Of a stretch of DNA of 64,000 bases, positions 60,289 through 64,000 are shown in pieces. The DNA is from Gymnorhina tibicen (Eukaryota; Chordata; Aves; Passeriformes; Artamidae). The stretch covers positions 310,001 through 374,000 of the forward strand of contig VXAZ01002491.1 in assembly GCA_013399875.1 (NCBI GenBank), in the 5' to 3' direction. A program made the translations under genes and the position numbers. Below the pieces are notes generated by a model, which did not search any database, was not told where the DNA came from, and saw only the letters and a program-made list of their open reading frames with translations. The first letter of the stretch is position 1; each line of letters begins with the position of its first letter.

Positions 60289-63200
60289 CATTGTACACAG
60301 AGATCACCTCCTCTACTTCTTCAGAAGCATGTCTTCATAATTTTCTCTTCTTTATTTTTACCATTTTGGGGAAAAAAAATATAGAAGAAATTCCCCTGCA
60401 TACCTTTGTTTACCTACAAGTCTGTACAAGCAGACTCCTTTGCTAGCTTCTTGGCTTTTTTAAAACTTTGTCAACATTAGGCTTGCACCTTTCGATTAAG
60501 TTCAGCAGTTTATCTGCTCATCAGCAACAACCAAACACACAAATCACACACTCAGTTGCAAGGATTATCAAACTGCTTTTAAACTCTGCCAATTACTAAC
60601 TGAAAGCCACAAGACTCTTAAACTGCAGCTAAGCAAACTATAGATGTGTCTACATACAGATCTGTTCTTTCCCATTTCTCCAAAAGTAAGAAGGACATGC
60701 ATCACAGTAACCAAAATAATTAAAACGAAACGCCTCTAAATGCCTGCATCCTGTCCTAACAGTCACTGCTTGCCAACATTGCCATCAGCTGTACTGACAT
60801 ATTCACTGCTTCTAACCAGTTGAAGAAATAATTAAAGATGGGGGGGGAAAATGTTTTGTTCCCCAGAGTACACTGGGAAGAAGATGCTGTTAAGAAAGAG
60901 TTAATAAATGTGAAGAACAAACCTAAGGTAAGCCCAGTTTCAACCAAAGCAAGAGAATTTGACCTTCTAGAAGATGGGTACATGACGAGTGGAACAACGT
61001 TCTCTTATATGATAGAGCATTTCTTCTTTACAGAAGACAACATTTTCAAAAGAAAGGACAGTCCCTGCACTTCCAACCTGATGATGGTTGTGGAACAGAG
61101 GTTACTACTTGACCTATCAGGGGAAAAGCTCTAAGAGCTCCTAGCTTTCAGTCAAAAGGGAAATCCAGGCACTAAAAAATGGTGAACTATCTTGAACTAC
61201 AACATATGTTTCACTAGCTTTATTTTCTAGGTCCCAAGTACAAGTAGGAATTATGTCCATCAACTACCTTTACATACTGAAAACCATCCATAGAAACAAG
61301 GTGAAATGGAAACCAGAAAAGTTTGTAATACAAAGGCATACACAGTGACATGAGTTCTATCACACACTTCATTTTGGATTCCCTAAAACTACAACAAATA
61401 CAGGATCTCTCCTGCTTGAGGAAAGAGGTTGAATGGGAGAACAAAGAATATCTCACACTTTAGGATGCTTTATTAATGCAAAATGAAACAGTATCAAGGA
61501 GCTTTACACTTAGGTACCCAGTGAGATTTTACCAGATGTGAATTCTATGTTGCCAATCTAAATGCCCCCATCTGTAGCAAACTGTTGTTAACCAGCAGTC
61601 ATTATCTTCCCAGCACGGAGCAGAGCCCTGCCCAACACGAAAAACTGCTACTTAAAAAGGAAGCATACCAGAGTACCTTGGATAGGAACCAGAAATATCA
61701 CCTAGGTACCTCCAGCAACAGCTACAACAACAATTAGAAATCAGGCAGGTGGCACTTAAAATGGGACACGAAAACACAGATTTGGGGCTGCCAATAGAAT
61801 TTACCAAGATTCACAGCTGTATAGCCACAACTAAGCACTAAAAACTTCATCATGAACAGACTCAAGAAATCCTCATCCTCATAATGAACAGCAGAAGAGT
61901 TGAGGTGGGACTTAACATACCTACAGGCTTTACCTGGTTTTCTTCCATACAGAAAACACACAAATTCTGCTTCCATTCCACTTCAGTCACTTCCGTGTGG
62001 TCTTTCCAGGTCCTGCCTGTTGAGTCTTGCTAAGATTTCCTATCATCTCTAAAAAGCTTTTCAAGTTATGGAACCCCTACACTTGAGGGAGGTCCACTCT
62101 CATTCTTGCATGGTAACACTTTACCCTCCATGCAGTCCTGGTATTTCTATGCGTAAAAATCAAAGTACTCTGTAAAGGTAACAAACTGGTTTTTTTATTA
62201 CAATGGAATATTTGAAAACAACAATCCTTTTGCAAACATGTATGGAATCAGGTAGGAATGGCAAAGGGAAAGTTATGTATTCCATCTTTGGAGCTAATTT
62301 TAACAAAATGAGCATTCTTGAAACGCAAACTCCTCTGTTTATCACATTTTAAAATGAAATTCAATGCATGTTTCTTCTTGTAATGATTAAAGCTTAAAAA
62401 TTACTTGCTATAGCTTTTAATATAATTTGTGAACGTAGTGTAACTTTTGGCAGCTACTGGCACAGAAAACTTTAGCATCAGATCTGAACTTGTACTATTG
62501 GTTTGACTGCACTTCTTTGTCAAATATGATATTTGAAAGAAATCTGATTCAAAAGATCAGTGAGTAGAATAATCACTAGCGTAAATATATACTACCCAAC
62601 TGATACTCAAACCCAGGTAAGAATCAATTTCTTCTTTGTTCTTCTTTGAATTACGTCTTAAGAAAGCAAGAATAGGAAAAAAATACTATTATTTAGAAGT
62701 ATTCCTCCTTTTTTCTAAAAATTAGGTATGCCTTCACAACTATGATGAGCTGTGTTACTTGCAGGAAAACCCCAAATCATTCCATCGCACCGAGTGAAAG
62801 TTTGAGGGCTGTCTCAATTTTGAAAGAAACAATACACTCCAAGAAAAGATCACTCTCCTACGCTGGGATTACTGATACTTTATTAGGTTGAGCACTGAAG
62901 GTCAACAAAAGAGTACTTACCTGTTTTGGAAAGAGTTTTGGAATAGAAATCAGTCTGTTGCTACGTGACTGGTTTCCAGGCAGCAGTTCCACTCACTTCT
63001 TCGGGGAAAAGACGAGTTCTTCTGTTTCTGCAAATGCTGTTTATATTGAGTAAATCCAAGTATGTTCAACTCAGACAACGTACTGTGAACCATTAATGAA
63101 AAAACGCATTTGCAAAAACCAGAACATAATACACTGACCTCTCTCAACTCCTGTCTGGAGAAAGAGATGCATCATATACACGACAGATTGCTGGCATTAC

Positions 63201-64000
63201 ATTTTCTGGCTGTTGACTTGAGACAATGCCAACTTTTATGAAACATACTTGATACATTCCATTTATTTTGTGAATAAACATGAACAGCTTCCTCCGTTTC
63301 TTACCACATTTGAAGGGCTTAGACATATCAAAAGCGACAAGTGTCAATGGAAATACTACAAAAGGGTGAAATTTTCACTGAATACTGATCAACATCCCTC
63401 AAGTACACACGAAGGATGCATTAATAAAATCATTTTTTCTTACAAGTTTTTTGCACTATTTTTATTTGGTCCTGTCTATAAAAAAGTGTCTGTCAATTTA
63501 GCATCTGTTACGACTCACTTAAGGAAGTTCAGAAAAATGAGAGGTAATTTAAAAATTCAGTACAATACGATGAAATCCATTCAGGCTGAATTCAAACCTA
63601 ATTACTTAAATCAAACTTCATTGCCCTGTTTTCACCAGCTCTGAATTGAACAACCTAAATTAAATCAAACTCTTTCTTGATTATTTCTTCAGATAAGAAG
63701 AATAAGTCACTTAGAAAAACAAAGCCCAAAATCCACATTTGTATCTGTTGAATTTTAAAGAATTTAAAGGAAATTATTTTGCTTTTTAACATAATTAGCA
63801 TCCAGTAAAATAAATGAGGAGGCATCAGCTTTCATTAGCTTTAGCTTTCCACTTATGCAAGTCTTTGCTTTGAATAAATGCGGAGAGAAGACACTGAAAA
63901 CTGCATATTGTAAATAAGGGGGGAAAAAGTCAGAAATTGTGCATATTAAGAGCTAGTCTGCTCATTTGCTAAGAACCAAACAATTATGACAACAAATTCT
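60289..64000. other. KL intron 1 sequence to the window edge, nothing recognised
   Basis: AT-rich. No klotho exon 1, CpG island or promoter-like sequence was found, so the KL promoter lies beyond the window. Confidence 0.6.

Larger units (their letters stand above)
34490..64000 (-). other. KL: KL intron 1 (partial, over 29.5 kb)
   Basis: Everything right of exon 2. KL exon 1 should encode a signal peptide and about 270 residues, including the first half of KL1, in GC-rich sequence. No such sequence is found here, so the intron runs past the window edge, as the very long human intron 1 would suggest. The + strand looks A-rich relative to T in many stretches, the bias expected for a gene transcribed from the - strand. 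Contents recognised are CR1 fragments, simple repeats and short duplications, listed separately. Remaining stretches hold nothing I can name. Confidence 0.75.

Noticed and set aside
1..64000. CRISPR arrays, bacterial operons, tRNA or rRNA genes, defence systems
   Set aside because: None seen. The window is a vertebrate intron/exon landscape with no regularly spaced repeat arrays or recognisable structural RNA genes.

Overview
The window is vertebrate nuclear DNA, almost certainly from a bird. It has long introns with GT/AG splice sites, low coding density, several CR1 LINE fragments ending in the CR1-type ATTCTATG-like 3' terminus, and one solo ERV LTR of a type I recognise from neoavian genomes. 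The LTR argues against chicken, but this rests on recall of repeat families.

Two protein-coding genes are present, arranged tail to tail. On the + strand, positions 521-7523 hold the last five coding exons of STARD13 (DLC2). They encode the end of the RhoGAP region and the whole C-terminal START lipid-binding domain (282 residues plus a partial codon). An AT-rich 3' UTR follows, with a cluster of Pumilio-type elements and several polyadenylation signals. On the - strand, positions 34489-21469 hold exons 2-5 of KL (alpha-klotho), the obligate FGF23 co-receptor. They encode 744 residues: the second half of KL1, all of KL2, the transmembrane helix and an 11-residue tail. Exon phases join cleanly for both genes and no frameshift or internal stop was seen. 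The KL-STARD13 convergent pair matches the known human 13q13 neighbourhood. KL exon 1 (signal peptide and first half of KL1) is not in the window, so intron 1 exceeds 29.5 kb and fills positions 34490-64000.

Layout: 1-7523 STARD13 exons and introns; 7524 to about 10.26 kb probable STARD13 3' UTR; about 10.3-18.1 kb intergenic, with a solo LTR at 10824-11433 and an 18-bp minisatellite; about 18.1-21.47 kb KL 3' UTR or 3' flank, with a CpG-containing hairpin; 21469-34489 KL exons 5 to 2 with introns; 34490-64000 KL intron 1, with four CR1 copies or remnants, an older degraded CR1-like segment and simple repeats.

The two genes do not form a pathway together. STARD13 is a cytoplasmic Rho GTPase regulator and KL a membrane co-receptor for mineral homeostasis. 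No CRISPR, operon or bacterial-type system is present, and I found no convincing new gene system. The observations most worth checking are KL2 active-site and zinc-site substitutions, a possible read-through secreted klotho, the Pumilio cluster, an intronic G-quadruplex candidate, CpG-retaining noncoding blocks, and a 114-bp insertion of unknown origin inside a CR1.
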